A DNA stretch of 64,000 nt from Streptomyces albireticuli (lineage in GTDB: Bacteria > Actinomycetota > Actinomycetes > Streptomycetales > Streptomycetaceae). Location of the stretch: the NCBI RefSeq assembly GCF_002192455.1, contig NZ_CP021744.1, positions 682,001-746,000 of the forward strand, given 5' to 3'. Below the pieces are notes generated by a model. That model ran no database searches, was not told the DNA's origin, and was given only the letters and a program-made list of their open reading frames with translations. The position numbers and the translations under genes are program-made. Positions 8,002 through 18,019 of this stretch are shown in pieces. Numbering within the stretch: the first letter of the stretch is position 1; each line of letters begins with the position of its first letter.

Positions 8002-8514
8002 TCAGGCGGCCCCGAGCGGTTCCAGCGCGGAGATCTCCTCCAGCGACATGCTCATCCGCTCGTGGAGGAAGCGGACGATCGTCCAGTGCGGCAGCGCGCC
8101 CTCGTCGAACGGGCCGAACGCGCCGCAGTACAGCGGGATCCAGCGCAGGGCCTCCTCGATCGCCTGCTCGCGGCCGGGCTCCTGCTGGTAGTCCTCGTAG
8201 CCGATGCTGCGGTGGTGGATGAAGAAGCCGCCCGGCAGCCGCTCCTCGCACAGCTCGCGGTACTCGCGGGTCTGGAGGATGAGGTAGTGCCAGATCTCGT
8301 CGATCTCCTGCTCGACCGGCAGGAAGAGCCCGCTGAGCTCCTCGCGGTGACGGGAGATGAGGTAGAGGTAGCGCAGGCACTCGGTGACCTGGCGCTCGAC
8401 GTACTCCGGCGGGGCCTCCGTCTTGGCGGCGAAGTGCGTCACCACCTCGGCGTGGAGCCGGTCGCCCAGGAGGGCGGTGAGGTCTCCGGCGGACACGTAG
8501 GGCTGTGTGGTCAT
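8002..8514 (-). CDS. GRDP-like (glycine-rich domain-containing) small protein
   Basis: A 170-residue protein without signal peptide or membrane segments. Residues 70-101 resemble the GRDP-like family as I remember it: EIDEIWHYLILQTREY (D72, W75, H76, Y85), C89, then FFIHH at 97-101. The conserved histidines, aspartate and cysteine could hold a metal, but no enzymatic role is established for the family. The start follows GGGGAGAACC and lies 20 bp after the adenylate-forming gene, so the two are co-transcribed. Placement between that enzyme and an exporter suggests a part in maturing or escorting the repeat peptide. That role is inference. Confidence 0.65.
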   Translation of the reverse strand: MTTQPYVSAGDLTALLGDRLHAEVVTHFAAKTEAPPEYVERQVTECLRYLYLISRHREELSGLFLPVEQEIDEIWHYLILQTREYRELCEERLPGGFFIHHRSIGYEDYQQEPGREQAIEEALRWIPLYCGAFGPFDEGALPHWTIVRFLHERMSMSLEEISALEPLGAA

Positions 8515-8534
8515 GGTTCTCCCCGTCCGGTGTT

Positions 8535-9773
8535 TCAGTGGTCCTTGGCGAGCCAGGCGTACTTCCCGGACTTCCCGATGGCGATGTGCGCGCGGTGCTC
8601 CACGCGGCAGCGGCGGCCGGTCAGCTCCCGGACCCCGTCCTCCAGCGCGGCCGTCTCGGCAGGGCCGAGCGGAGCGCCGTCGAAGGTCGTGCAGTGCAGT
8701 TCCGCCTCGGCCTCGCCCGTGACGCGCAGCTGGTGGAGGAAGACGCGGGGCGTGGCGGCGGCCACCCGGTCGTCGAGGTCCCCCTGGGAGACCGGGCCGT
8801 GCGCGGTGCGCAGCAGCTCCTTCTCACGGCCGCAGAAGCGGGCGATGCGGTCCGGGTCCGGGGTGCCGTCCAGCGTGCGGACGCAGTCCCCCGAGCGGTA
8901 GCGGATGAGCGGCATGTACGGGTTGCGCACGCTCGACACGACGAGGTGGTAGATCTGGCTGTCCGGGGCGACCGGCAGGAGCTCGACGCTCATCTTGTCG
9001 AGGTGCGGCCGGTACCGTCCGCGCCGGTCGCTGTAATAGAGGTAGCCCAGTTCCGTACTGCCGAAAAGATCGATGATCGGGCAGGCGAAATGTTGCTGGA
9101 GAAAGCGCTTGACATTCACCGGCGTGTATTCATAGGCGTGGATGATGCTGGCGGGCTGGGGGAATTTGTCCCACAGACTCCACTCGGACACCTTCCGCAC
9201 CAGGTGTGCCAGGTGATAGCTGGAGCAGTCGAGGTGGTACCAGCCCTTCGGGTGCGTGTCCCGGGCCGTCCGCATCTCGGCCAGCATGCGCTCGACCTCG
9301 TCGCGCTCCCAGAGCGCCGGGTCGAGCCGCAGGTTGACGTAGACGGTGCGCTCGTCGAGGCGCCGCTCCTCCAGGTCCGGCAGCGGGTCCGGCTCGGCCC
9401 CGCGCTTCCGGGCGTTGACACGGGCGACGTGCTCGGTGGCCAGCACCGTGGTCAGGGAGACCCTCCGGCAGCCCTCTTCCCAGGTGGCGGCGATGTCCGG
9501 GTGCTCGCTCCACAGCCGGTAGTAGGAGTGGAGCAGGAAGTACGGGGGCCGGATGATCTGCATGCGGTCGTGGTTGGTGCCCGTGGAGAGCACGAACTCC
9601 GCCGCGCCGGAGGCGAGCGCCTCGGCGAGCTGGGGCGTCATCCAGTTGTCCGGGAAACCGCGGGCTATCTCGGGCTTCTCGAGCACGGGGAAGTACCCGC
9701 GCTCGATCGACGGGCGATAGATCGGGATGTCCCGTATCTGATCGACGACCTCGGCAGTCGGCTGACCATCCAT
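8535..9773 (-). CDS. PaaK/CapK-like adenylate-forming enzyme of the repeat-peptide locus
   Basis: A 412-residue stand-alone adenylation enzyme related to phenylacetate-CoA ligase and coenzyme F390 synthetase. Core motifs are readable: LSTGTNHDR (62-70) at the phosphate-binding loop, DLFGSTELG (235-243) as the YGxTE motif, YRSGD (292-296), GREKE (315-319), and GKSGK (400-404) with the C-terminal catalytic lysine. It should therefore activate a carboxylate as acyl-AMP. No carrier protein or CoA-dependent partner is nearby. The acceptor may be the precursor peptide encoded just upstream, at its C-terminus or at lysine or cysteine side chains; this is inference. The ATG at 9773 follows GAGG; longer in-frame starts would run across the precursor gene and are rejected. 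Confidence 0.85.
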   Translation of the reverse strand: MDGQPTAEVVDQIRDIPIYRPSIERGYFPVLEKPEIARGFPDNWMTPQLAEALASGAAEFVLSTGTNHDRMQIIRPPYFLLHSYYRLWSEHPDIAATWEEGCRRVSLTTVLATEHVARVNARKRGAEPDPLPDLEERRLDERTVYVNLRLDPALWERDEVERMLAEMRTARDTHPKGWYHLDCSSYHLAHLVRKVSEWSLWDKFPQPASIIHAYEYTPVNVKRFLQQHFACPIIDLFGSTELGYLYYSDRRGRYRPHLDKMSVELLPVAPDSQIYHLVVSSVRNPYMPLIRYRSGDCVRTLDGTPDPDRIARFCGREKELLRTAHGPVSQGDLDDRVAAATPRVFLHQLRVTGEAEAELHCTTFDGAPLGPAETAALEDGVRELTGRRCRVEHRAHIAIGKSGKYAWLAKDH

Positions 9774-9840
9774 TGCCACCCTCAGGTGCTGCTCGGGGAA
9801 CGGGGGCTCGTGCGCCGAGCCCTGATCGGTTCGCTGGGCC

Positions 9841-9880
9841 GGGTGGGCCGTGGCGGGAATTACCCGTCCACGACCCACCC
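9841..9880 (-). terminator. Hairpin between precursor and adenylate-forming gene (attenuator-like)
   Basis: On the minus strand the arms pair over 17 positions around a TAATT loop, with one bulged A and one G-U wobble. Read from the plus strand the wobble becomes a C-A mismatch, so the structure is more stable in the minus-strand transcript. It lies 23 bp after the precursor stop codon and 67 bp before the enzyme start. No T-tract follows. A partial terminator or RNA-stabilising stem here would give more precursor mRNA than enzyme mRNA, as in many RiPP operons. Confidence 0.65.
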
Positions 9881-9903
9881 GAGGTGAAGCGTTCAGCGGC
9901 TGT

Positions 9904-10053
9904 TCAGGAGATACAACCGGTCTTGGCAACGCTGATGCAGCCGGACTTCGCCACGCTGATGCAGCCTTCCTTGGCGGAATTCTGCGCGGAATTGGCGGCG
10001 ACCCAGCCACGCCAGACACTGTCCTGGGCCATCTTCTGGATGAGCTTTTCCAT
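9904..10053 (-). CDS. RiPP-like precursor peptide with octapeptide repeats (49 aa)
   Basis: This small gene encodes 49 residues. The leader-like half begins MEKLIQKMAQDSVWRGWVAA and continues NSAQNSAK. From residue 29 an octapeptide (E/S/T)GCISVAK occurs twice, and a third partial copy TGCIS ends the protein, so GCIS appears three times with cysteines at 31, 39 and 47. The unit codons differ synonymously (GTG/GTT, GCG/GCC, GGC/GGT, TGC/TGT), which argues for selection on the peptide. GGAGGT lies five bases before the ATG, and a good promoter precedes it. It heads an operon with a PaaK-like enzyme, a GRDP-like protein and an exporter. No signal peptide is evident. I do not recognise a known RiPP class. 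A metallopeptide or small regulatory protein is the main alternative. Confidence 0.8.
   Translation of the reverse strand: MEKLIQKMAQDSVWRGWVAANSAQNSAKEGCISVAKSGCISVAKTGCIS
9907..9969 (-). repeat. Tandem 24-bp coding repeat in the precursor gene
   Basis: Two full 24-bp units (9946-9969 and 9922-9945) and a 15-bp partial unit (9907-9921) encode (E/S/T)GCISVAK, the same with a different first residue, and TGCIS. Only the first residue of each unit changes at protein level. Third-position differences show that the repeats are not a recent slippage product. Confidence 0.85.
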
Positions 10054-10111
10054 TTCGGACCTCCGAATGGTGAGGGAAGCGGCGGGGAGTTGAGCTCTGC
10101 GCCGCGCTCAG

Positions 10112-10141
10112 ACCGTAAAGGCCTGGCCAAGGATGTGTCAA
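10112..10141 (-). promoter_or_regulatory. Promoter of the repeat-peptide operon
   Basis: Reading the minus strand, TTGACA (10141-10136) is followed after 18 bp by TACGGT (10117-10112), a very good vegetative promoter match. Transcription would begin near 10105, about 50 nt before the precursor ATG. The flanking sequence just upstream (10142-10160) is AT-rich and holds partial repeats of ATCGTCAA/ATCGTTGA that could bind a regulator; none is encoded in the operon. Confidence 0.6.
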
Positions 10142-10433
10142 CGATTGATGATTTGACGATTACTCACACCGGCCGTACGGCCGGGAGTTGACGGGCTCCC
10201 CGCCTCGCGAACCCCGCGCGGATCGCGGGCGCCGCACGGCGGAATTCCTCAGTCCGGTCGACGCCCGGAGAGGGATGAGCGGTGCGGGACGGACCCCGCA
10301 CCGCCCGTGCGGCACACATCCCCCGCGGCCCCGCGGCCCCGCCGGGCAGCCTCCAGGGCCACCGGAAGCAGGCCTTCAAGCGTCGATTTCTCGTCACGGA
10401 GGGGGTGAATGCTCAAGATCCCCGCCAGGGAAC
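10142..10433. other. Divergent intergenic region, no gene seen
   Basis: This region separates the repeat-peptide promoter from the iron-regulated argC operon. Open frames here lack ribosome binding sites and protein character. The AT-rich part near 10140-10165 belongs to the left promoter; the rest is GC-rich with only short local inverted repeats. Confidence 0.5.
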
Positions 10434-12443
<2,010 letters not shown>

Positions 12444-12447
<4 letters not shown>

Positions 12448-13661
12448 CGGGGGACGCCGGCGTGGCGGAGGACGTGCCGCGGGACGCGACGAGCGGCGGC
12501 ACGCGGCTGACCGAGCGCTGGCGCGCGGTGATGATGGACAACTACGGCACCCCGCCGCTGGCGCTCGTCCGGGGCGAGGGCAGCACGGTGTGGGACGCCG
12601 ACGGCAGGGCGTACACGGACCTCACCGGCGGCATCGCGGTGAACTCCCTCGGGCACGCGCACCCGGCGGTGGTCGGGGCCGTGGGCCGGCAGGTCGCCCG
12701 GCTGGGGCACGTGTCGAACCTGTTCGTCTCCGAGCCCCCGGTGCGGCTGGCCGAACGCCTGCTGTTCCTGGCCGGCCGGAAGGGCCGGGTCTACTTCGCC
12801 AACTCCGGTGCGGAGGCGGTCGAGGCGGCCTTCAAGATCGCCCGGCGGACCGGCCGGCCGCACCTGGTGGCGACCGAGGGCGGCTTCCACGGCCGGACCA
12901 TGGGCGCGCTGGCGCTGACCGGTCAGCCGGCCAAGCAGGATCCGTTCCGGCCCCTGCCCGGCGGGGTCTCGCACGTGCCGTTCGGCGACGTGGCGGCCCT
13001 GCGGGCGGCGGTCACCGAGGACACGGCGGCGGTGTTCGTCGAGCCCGTCCAGGGTGAGGCGGGCGTCCTGCCGGCCCCCGAGGGGTATCTCCGGGCCGCC
13101 CGCGAGATCACCCGGGCCACCGGCGCGCTGCTGGTCCTCGACGAGATCCAGACCGGGGTGGGACGGACCGGCCACTGGTTCGCGCACCAGGCGGTCACCG
13201 GCGTCGACCCGGACGTGGTGACGCTGGCCAAGGGGCTGGGCGGCGGGCTGCCGATCGGCGCGACGCTCGCCTTCGGCCCGGCGGCCGGGCTGCTGACGCC
13301 GGGTCAGCACGGCTCGACCTTCGGCGGCAACCCCGTCGCGTGCGCGGCCGGCCTCGCCGTCCTGGAGACGATCGCCGCCGAAGGGCTGCTGGACCACGTC
13401 AAGCGGATGGGCGAGCGGCTCCGGCAGGGCGTCGAGGAGCTGCGGCACCCCCTGGTGAGCCGGGTCAGAGGGGCGGGGCTGCTGCTGGCCGTGGTGCTCA
13501 CCGAGCCCGTCGCCGCGCGGGTGCGGGCCTCGGCGCAGGACGCCGGCTTCCTCGTGAACGCCACCGGCCCCGACACCCTGCGGCTGGCCCCCGCGCTGAC
13601 GCTGGGCGACGGCGAGGCGGACGCGTTCGTCGCCGCCCTGCCGGGGATCCTCGGCCACTGA
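12444..13661 (+). CDS. argD: Acetylornithine aminotransferase of a siderophore operon
   Basis: A 405-residue class III PLP aminotransferase that converts N-acetylglutamate semialdehyde to N-acetylornithine. The PLP lysine is K263 in [15 protein letters not shown], and the metal-free cofactor pocket carries [13 protein letters not shown]. The start ATG overlaps the argB stop. No argJ or argE lies in the operon, so removal of the acetyl group to release ornithine must be done by an enzyme encoded elsewhere. A 98-bp gap with a new ribosome site leads to the hydroxylase gene. Confidence 0.93.
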
Positions 13662-13759
13662 CACACACCCCGGAGCACCTCTGCCGGCGCCACCCGCCGC
13701 ACGGAGGAAGGGATCCGGGAACCCTCCGCACACCGGGCAGCACCGAGAAGGGAACGAGC

Positions 13760-15145
13760 ATGCCGGAACGGCACGCGCACACCGCACACGAAGGCGCCTC
13801 AGCGCCCCACGACCTGGTCGGCATCGGCTTCGGCCCGGCCAACCTCGCCCTGGCCATAGCGGCCGCGGAACACGGCCGGGCCGACCCCGAGGGCGCGATA
13901 CGCGCCGCGTTCGTGGAGCGCCAGGAGCACTTCGGCTGGCACCAGGGGATGCTCCTCGAAGGCGCCACCATGCAGGTGTCCTTCCTCAAGGACCTGGCCA
14001 CCATGCGGGACCCCGGCAGCCGCTTCACCTTCCTGCGCTACCTCCACGAGCGCGGCCGGCTCGCCGACTTCATCAACCAGAAGAGCTTCTACCCCACCCG
14101 GATCGAGTTCCACGACTACTTCCACTGGTGCGCCGCGGAGTTCACCGACCGGGTGGCGTACGGGCACACGGCCACGGCGGTACGGGCGGTGGAGTCCGCC
14201 GGGACGGTCGACAGCGTCGAGGTCGTCACGCGCGCGGTGAACGGGCCGTCCGACGACCGCGTGCTGCGGACCCGCAACGTCGTCGTCGGCACCGGCCTGC
14301 GGCCCCGGCTGCCGGAGGGCGTCCGCACCGGCGCGCGCGTCTGGCACAACCAGGAGCTGCTCTTCCGGGCCACCGAGCTCAAGGAGCGCCCGCACCGCCG
14401 CTTCGTCGTGGTCGGCGCCGGTCAGTCCGCCGCCGAGACCGCCGACTACCTGCACCGCACCTTCCCCGACGCCGAGATCTGCGCCGTCTTCTCCCGCTAC
14501 GGCTACAGCCCGGCCGACGACAGCCCCTTCGCCAACCGCATCTTCGACCCGGCCGCCGTGGACCACTTCTACGACGCCCCCGAGGACACCAAGCGGGCAC
14601 TCCAGGGCTACCACGCCAACACCAACTACTCCGTGGTGGACGGCGAGCTGATCGAGCAGCTCTACCGCACGGTCTACCAGGAGAAGGTCGCCGGGGTGGA
14701 GCGGCTGCGCATCCTCAACACGACCCGCCTCACGGCCGTCGAGGAGCTGCCCGACGGCGCCCGCGCCGTCGTCCGGCCGCTGTCCGGCGGCGAGGCGTAC
14801 ACGCTGGACTGCGACGCGGTGGTGCTCGCCACCGGCTACCGCCCCACGGACCCCCGCGAGCTCTTCGGCGACCTGGCCGGGGAGTTCCTCACCGACGACC
14901 AGGGGCGGCTGCGGATCGGCCGCGACCACCGGGTCATGACGACCGACCGGGTCCGGGCCGGCGTCTACCTCCAGGGCGGCGTCACCGAGCACACCCACGG
15001 CATCACGTCGACCCTGCTCTCCACGCTCGCCGTGCGCTCCGGCGAGATCCGCGACTCGCTGCTGCTGCGGCGCGCGGAACGGGACGTACGGGCGCGGCTG
15101 GAGGCCGAGGCCGGCGACGGTGTCACGGCCGCGCACACGGGCTGA
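13760..15145 (+). CDS. L-ornithine N5-monooxygenase (siderophore hydroxylase)
   Basis: A 461-residue flavoprotein of the SidA/PvdA/IucD family. It hydroxylates the side-chain amine of ornithine with NADPH and oxygen, the committed step to hydroxamate siderophores. FAD binding is shown by GIGFGPANLALA (21-32), the substrate region by MQVSFLKDLATMRDP, NADPH binding by VVGAGQSAAETADY near residue 217, and the C-terminal motif by VVLATGYRPTDP. The NYSVVDGELI block favours ornithine over lysine. The ATG at 13760 follows GAAGGGA. Its place after argCBD under an iron box supports ornithine as substrate. Confidence 0.92.
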   Translation: MPERHAHTAHEGASAPHDLVGIGFGPANLALAIAAAEHGRADPEGAIRAAFVERQEHFGWHQGMLLEGATMQVSFLKDLATMRDPGSRFTFLRYLHERGRLADFINQKSFYPTRIEFHDYFHWCAAEFTDRVAYGHTATAVRAVESAGTVDSVEVVTRAVNGPSDDRVLRTRNVVVGTGLRPRLPEGVRTGARVWHNQELLFRATELKERPHRRFVVVGAGQSAAETADYLHRTFPDAEICAVFSRYGYSPADDSPFANRIFDPAAVDHFYDAPEDTKRALQGYHANTNYSVVDGELIEQLYRTVYQEKVAGVERLRILNTTRLTAVEELPDGARAVVRPLSGGEAYTLDCDAVVLATGYRPTDPRELFGDLAGEFLTDDQGRLRIGRDHRVMTTDRVRAGVYLQGGVTEHTHGITSTLLSTLAVRSGEIRDSLLLRRAERDVRARLEAEAGDGVTAAHTG

Positions 15146-15228
15146 ACCGGCCGGACCCCGGCTTCCCTCCCACCATTCCTGACCACCTATCAGAATCTGA
15201 CACGGAACGACGAAGGAGCACCACAGCC

Positions 15229-15438
15229 ATGGCCGCCACCAACCCCTTCGAGGACGACGACGCCCGCTACTACGTCCTCGTCAACGCCGAGAACCAGCAC
15301 TCCCTCTGGCCGGCTTTCGCCGAGATCCCCGACGGCTGGACCGTCGCGCACGGCGAGGACTCCCGCGAGGGCTGCACCGCCTACGTGGACGCCCACTGGA
15401 CGGACCTACGGCCCGCGAGCCTGGTCGCCCAGGCCTGA
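15229..15438 (+). CDS. MbtH-like NRPS accessory protein
   Basis: A 69-residue protein with the MbtH signature: NPFEDDDARYYVLVNAENQH, SLWPAFAEIPDGW and the C-terminal YVDAHWTDLRPASL. MbtH proteins bind and activate adenylation domains of nonribosomal peptide synthetases. GGAG lies upstream of the ATG. Its presence at the end of an iron-controlled ornithine operon implies an NRPS partner, but none is encoded in this window, so the synthetase must be elsewhere in the genome. Confidence 0.95.
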   Translation: MAATNPFEDDDARYYVLVNAENQHSLWPAFAEIPDGWTVAHGEDSREGCTAYVDAHWTDLRPASLVAQA

Positions 15439-15459
15439 AAGACCCGGCAGGTCCCGCGC

Positions 15460-15496
15460 GGAGGGCCGGTGGAGGACATCCTTCCACCGGCCCTCC
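15460..15496. terminator. Terminator after the siderophore-supply operon
   Basis: GGAGGGCCGGTGGA (15460-15473) pairs perfectly with TCCACCGGCCCTCC (15483-15496). An outer stem CCCGGCAGG (15443-15451) with CCTGCCGGG (15499-15507) can stack outside it. It lies between convergent mbtH and the XRE regulator gene and probably serves both. Confidence 0.75.
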
Positions 15497-15528
15497 GGCC
15501 TGCCGGGCACAAGAACGGGGGAATCCGT

Positions 15529-16383
15529 TCAACCCGCGGTGACGGACTCCCCCGCCGGGCGCGGTGCCGCCGCCGCGAGCCGCTCCAGCGCCCGGTGGTC
15601 CGGCGTGCCGGGCGCGGCGGTGTACACGACCAGGCGCAGCGCCGAGCCCACGGCCTCCAGCACGTCGCAGTCGAGGGTCAGCCGCCCGGCCTCGGGGTGC
15701 TCGACCGTCTTGGGCTGCGACGCGCTCGCGGCCACGTCGGTCCTCGCCCAGGCCGCGGCGAAGGCCGGGCTGCGCTCCAGGAGTTCGCCGACGAGCGCGC
15801 GCGGGAGCGGGTCGTCCGGGAAGCGGCCGAGGCTCGCGCGCAGGTCGGCGACGGCGTAGGCGTGGAAGGCCGCGGCCTCGGCGGCCGTACGGACCACCCG
15901 GGAGGGTCCGCCGGTGAAGTGGCGGCGCAGGACGTTGCGCTCGCCGTCCTCCCCCGACGCGTCGTCGCCGAGGAGGGCGACCGCCGGCGGGTTGGCCAGC
16001 ACGACGTTCCAGGCGCGGTCGATGACCATGACCCCCGCGTCGTGCAGGCGGTCGATGACGCGGTGGAGTCCCGGCGTGACCCGGGTGGCCGCGGCGCCGT
16101 CCGCCGGGGACGCGTGCCCGGCGAGCCGGAAGAGGTGGTCCCGTTCCTCGCCGCTCAGGCGCAGGACGCGGGCCAGCGGCCCGAGGACCGAGGCGGAGGG
16201 CCGTCCCGCGCGGCCCTGTTCGAGCCGGGCCAGGTATTCGACCGAGAGCCCGGCCAGGGTGGCGACCTCCTGGCGGCGCAGCCCGGGGGCGCGCCGGCGC
16301 GGCCCGGCCGGCAGGCCGGCGTCGGCGGGCGCCAGGCGGTCGCGCCAGGCGCGCAGACAGGCGCCCAGGTCGGTGGGGTTCAT
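15529..16383 (-). CDS. XRE-family regulator with MmyB-like ligand domain
   Basis: A 284-residue regulator. The N-terminal helix-turn-helix includes RRQEVATLAGLSVEYLARLEQGR. The remainder is the MmyB-like PAS-type domain, recognised by VIDRLHDAGVMVIDRAWNVV and the C-terminal LVVYTAAPGTPDHRALERLA. Such regulators often sit divergent to an oxidoreductase gene they control, as here with the Old Yellow Enzyme homologue 217 bp away. The ATG at 16383 has no strong ribosome site, so a leaderless mRNA is possible. Likely a repressor responding to a small electrophile or flavin-enzyme substrate; this is inference. Confidence 0.88.
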   Translation of the reverse strand: MNPTDLGACLRAWRDRLAPADAGLPAGPRRRAPGLRRQEVATLAGLSVEYLARLEQGRAGRPSASVLGPLARVLRLSGEERDHLFRLAGHASPADGAAATRVTPGLHRVIDRLHDAGVMVIDRAWNVVLANPPAVALLGDDASGEDGERNVLRRHFTGGPSRVVRTAAEAAAFHAYAVADLRASLGRFPDDPLPRALVGELLERSPAFAAAWARTDVAASASQPKTVEHPEAGRLTLDCDVLEAVGSALRLVVYTAAPGTPDHRALERLAAAAPRPAGESVTAG

Positions 16384-16600
16384 GACCCCATTGTGGCGTG
16401 CGCGATCCCGCTGAGGGTCGCCCTGCCCGTACCAGGATGATCCCGGCCCTCGTCCCGGCCGGCCCCCGCTCCCACGATGGGCGAAGAGCACGGGAGCCCG
16501 CCGACCGCGGTGGCTCGCCCGTGCTCGTACCCCACCGCTCCGGTACGGCTCCGGTTCCGTACCGGCCGATCCGGTGCCGCCCGATGAGGAGATACCCGCC

Positions 16601-17737
16601 ATGAACACGATCCGGTCGACCGCCTCCGTCCAGCCGCTGCTGCGCCGGGCGGACCTCGGTGACCTCCGGTTGCCCAACCGTGTGGTGATGGCCCCGGTGA
16701 CCCGGGCCCGCGCGACCAACGCCGGGCTGGTGCCGACGGAGCTGCACGCCGCCTACTACGGGGAGCGCGCCACCGCCGGGCTGATCGTCACCGAAGGGAC
16801 CTGGGTCAGCGAGCGGGCGATCGGCTTCACCGACGTGCCGGGCGTCTACAGCGCGGAGCAGGTCGCCGGGTGGCGGCGGGTCACCGACGTCGTGCACGCC
16901 CTCGGCGGCCGCGTCGTGCTCCAGCTCTGGCACACGGGCGCCGCCTCCCACCCGGACCACCTGGGGGGCGAGTTGCCCGCGGGGCCGTCGGCGGTCGACC
17001 CGCGGGAGAGGTCCTTCACCCGGGACGGGTTCAAGAACACGGTCACCCCTCGGGAGATGACGGCCGCGGACATCACGCGCACGGTCGCCGAGTACGGGGC
17101 CGCCGCGGCGAACGCCCGGCGGGCCGGGTTCGACGGGGTCGAGGTCCAGGCCGTCGGGCCGTTCCTGATCCCGCAGTTCCTCAATCCCCGGCTGAACCGG
17201 CGTACCGACGCGTACGGGGCGGGCGCGGCGGGCCGGCGGCGTCTGCTGTGCGAGATCGTCGACGCGGTCGCCGCCTCCTGGGACGGGCGGCGCGTCGGCG
17301 TGCGGCTGTCGCCGTACTGGGACACCGGCGACCGTTTCACGGCCGACGGGCGGACGCTCGCGGACTACGACGCGCTCGTGGCGGAACTGGGCGAGCGCCC
17401 GGTGGCGTACCTGCACCTGCGCGGCCGGGACCTCGCCGTGCCGGGCGGTAACCCCGACTTCGGGGCGTTCGCGCGCTACCGGCGGCTGTTCGGCGGCCCG
17501 CTGATCGCGAACCTGGGGTTCGGCCGCGAGTCCGGGAACGCGGTGGTCGAGGCGGGCATCGCCGACGCCGTCTCGTTCGCCACGCACTTCATCGCCAACC
17601 CCGACCTCGTCACCCGGTTCGCGATGGGCCGCGCCCTGGCCGCCGGCGATCCGGCCACGTACTACACCGGCGGGGCCTCGGGCTATGTCGACCAGCCCGT
17701 GAGCGGGACGGGATCCGCGCCGGCCGGCCGGGGTTGA
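16601..17737 (+). CDS. Old Yellow Enzyme homologue with degenerate active site
   Basis: A 378-residue TIM-barrel flavoprotein of the OYE/NemA family. FMN-binding blocks are normal (MAPVTRARATN, LIVTEGTWVSERA, ANLGFG). The catalytic block, which in active enzymes reads about HGANGY or HSAHGY, is QAVGPF here. Substrate-binding His and Asn/His become Q183 and G186, and the proton-donating Tyr becomes F188. The phosphate-side YGGSxENR block is also altered to YGAGAAGR. The reading frame is intact. FMN binding is plausible, but ordinary ene-reduction is doubtful. GAGGAG precedes the ATG. It is divergent from an XRE regulator. Confidence 0.88.
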   Translation: MNTIRSTASVQPLLRRADLGDLRLPNRVVMAPVTRARATNAGLVPTELHAAYYGERATAGLIVTEGTWVSERAIGFTDVPGVYSAEQVAGWRRVTDVVHALGGRVVLQLWHTGAASHPDHLGGELPAGPSAVDPRERSFTRDGFKNTVTPREMTAADITRTVAEYGAAAANARRAGFDGVEVQAVGPFLIPQFLNPRLNRRTDAYGAGAAGRRRLLCEIVDAVAASWDGRRVGVRLSPYWDTGDRFTADGRTLADYDALVAELGERPVAYLHLRGRDLAVPGGNPDFGAFARYRRLFGGPLIANLGFGRESGNAVVEAGIADAVSFATHFIANPDLVTRFAMGRALAAGDPATYYTGGASGYVDQPVSGTGSAPAGRG

Positions 17738-18019
17738 GGGCCTGGGGCGACAGCGCCCCTGGTGCCGACGCCCCCGCGGGCCGGGTGCCGGGCGAGGCAC
17801 GGCCGAAAGCCGGGGTGTGCTGTGCGGTGGGGCCGTGTACGTTGCGGGCGATGTCGCGGTGGCGAGAGCGTCCCGCACCTTTTCGAAACGGCTCGCGCCG
17901 GTGCTCCGACGCACGGGTGAGCCCTGTTCAGATCCGCCACCGCGGCGCGAAGACCGGGGCGTCGGCGACGACGCCCCGGGCCCATGGGTTCCGTTTTCCG
18001 GACAGGAAGGGCTGTGCGC

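Noticed and set aside
9907..9969. CRISPR-like or simple tandem DNA repeat
   Set aside because: The 24-bp units are in frame within a gene with start, stop and ribosome site, and they differ at synonymous positions, so this is a coding repeat.
8535..10130. Longer version of the adenylate-forming protein starting near 10130
   Set aside because: The extension runs across the precursor gene and hairpin in another frame, has low-complexity Arg/Pro/Ser-rich sequence, and the ATG at 9773 has its own ribosome binding site.
9893..10141. 82-codon minus-strand frame overlapping the precursor
   Set aside because: It has no ribosome binding site, starts inside the promoter and reads as frame-shifted precursor sequence; the 49-codon frame has the signals.
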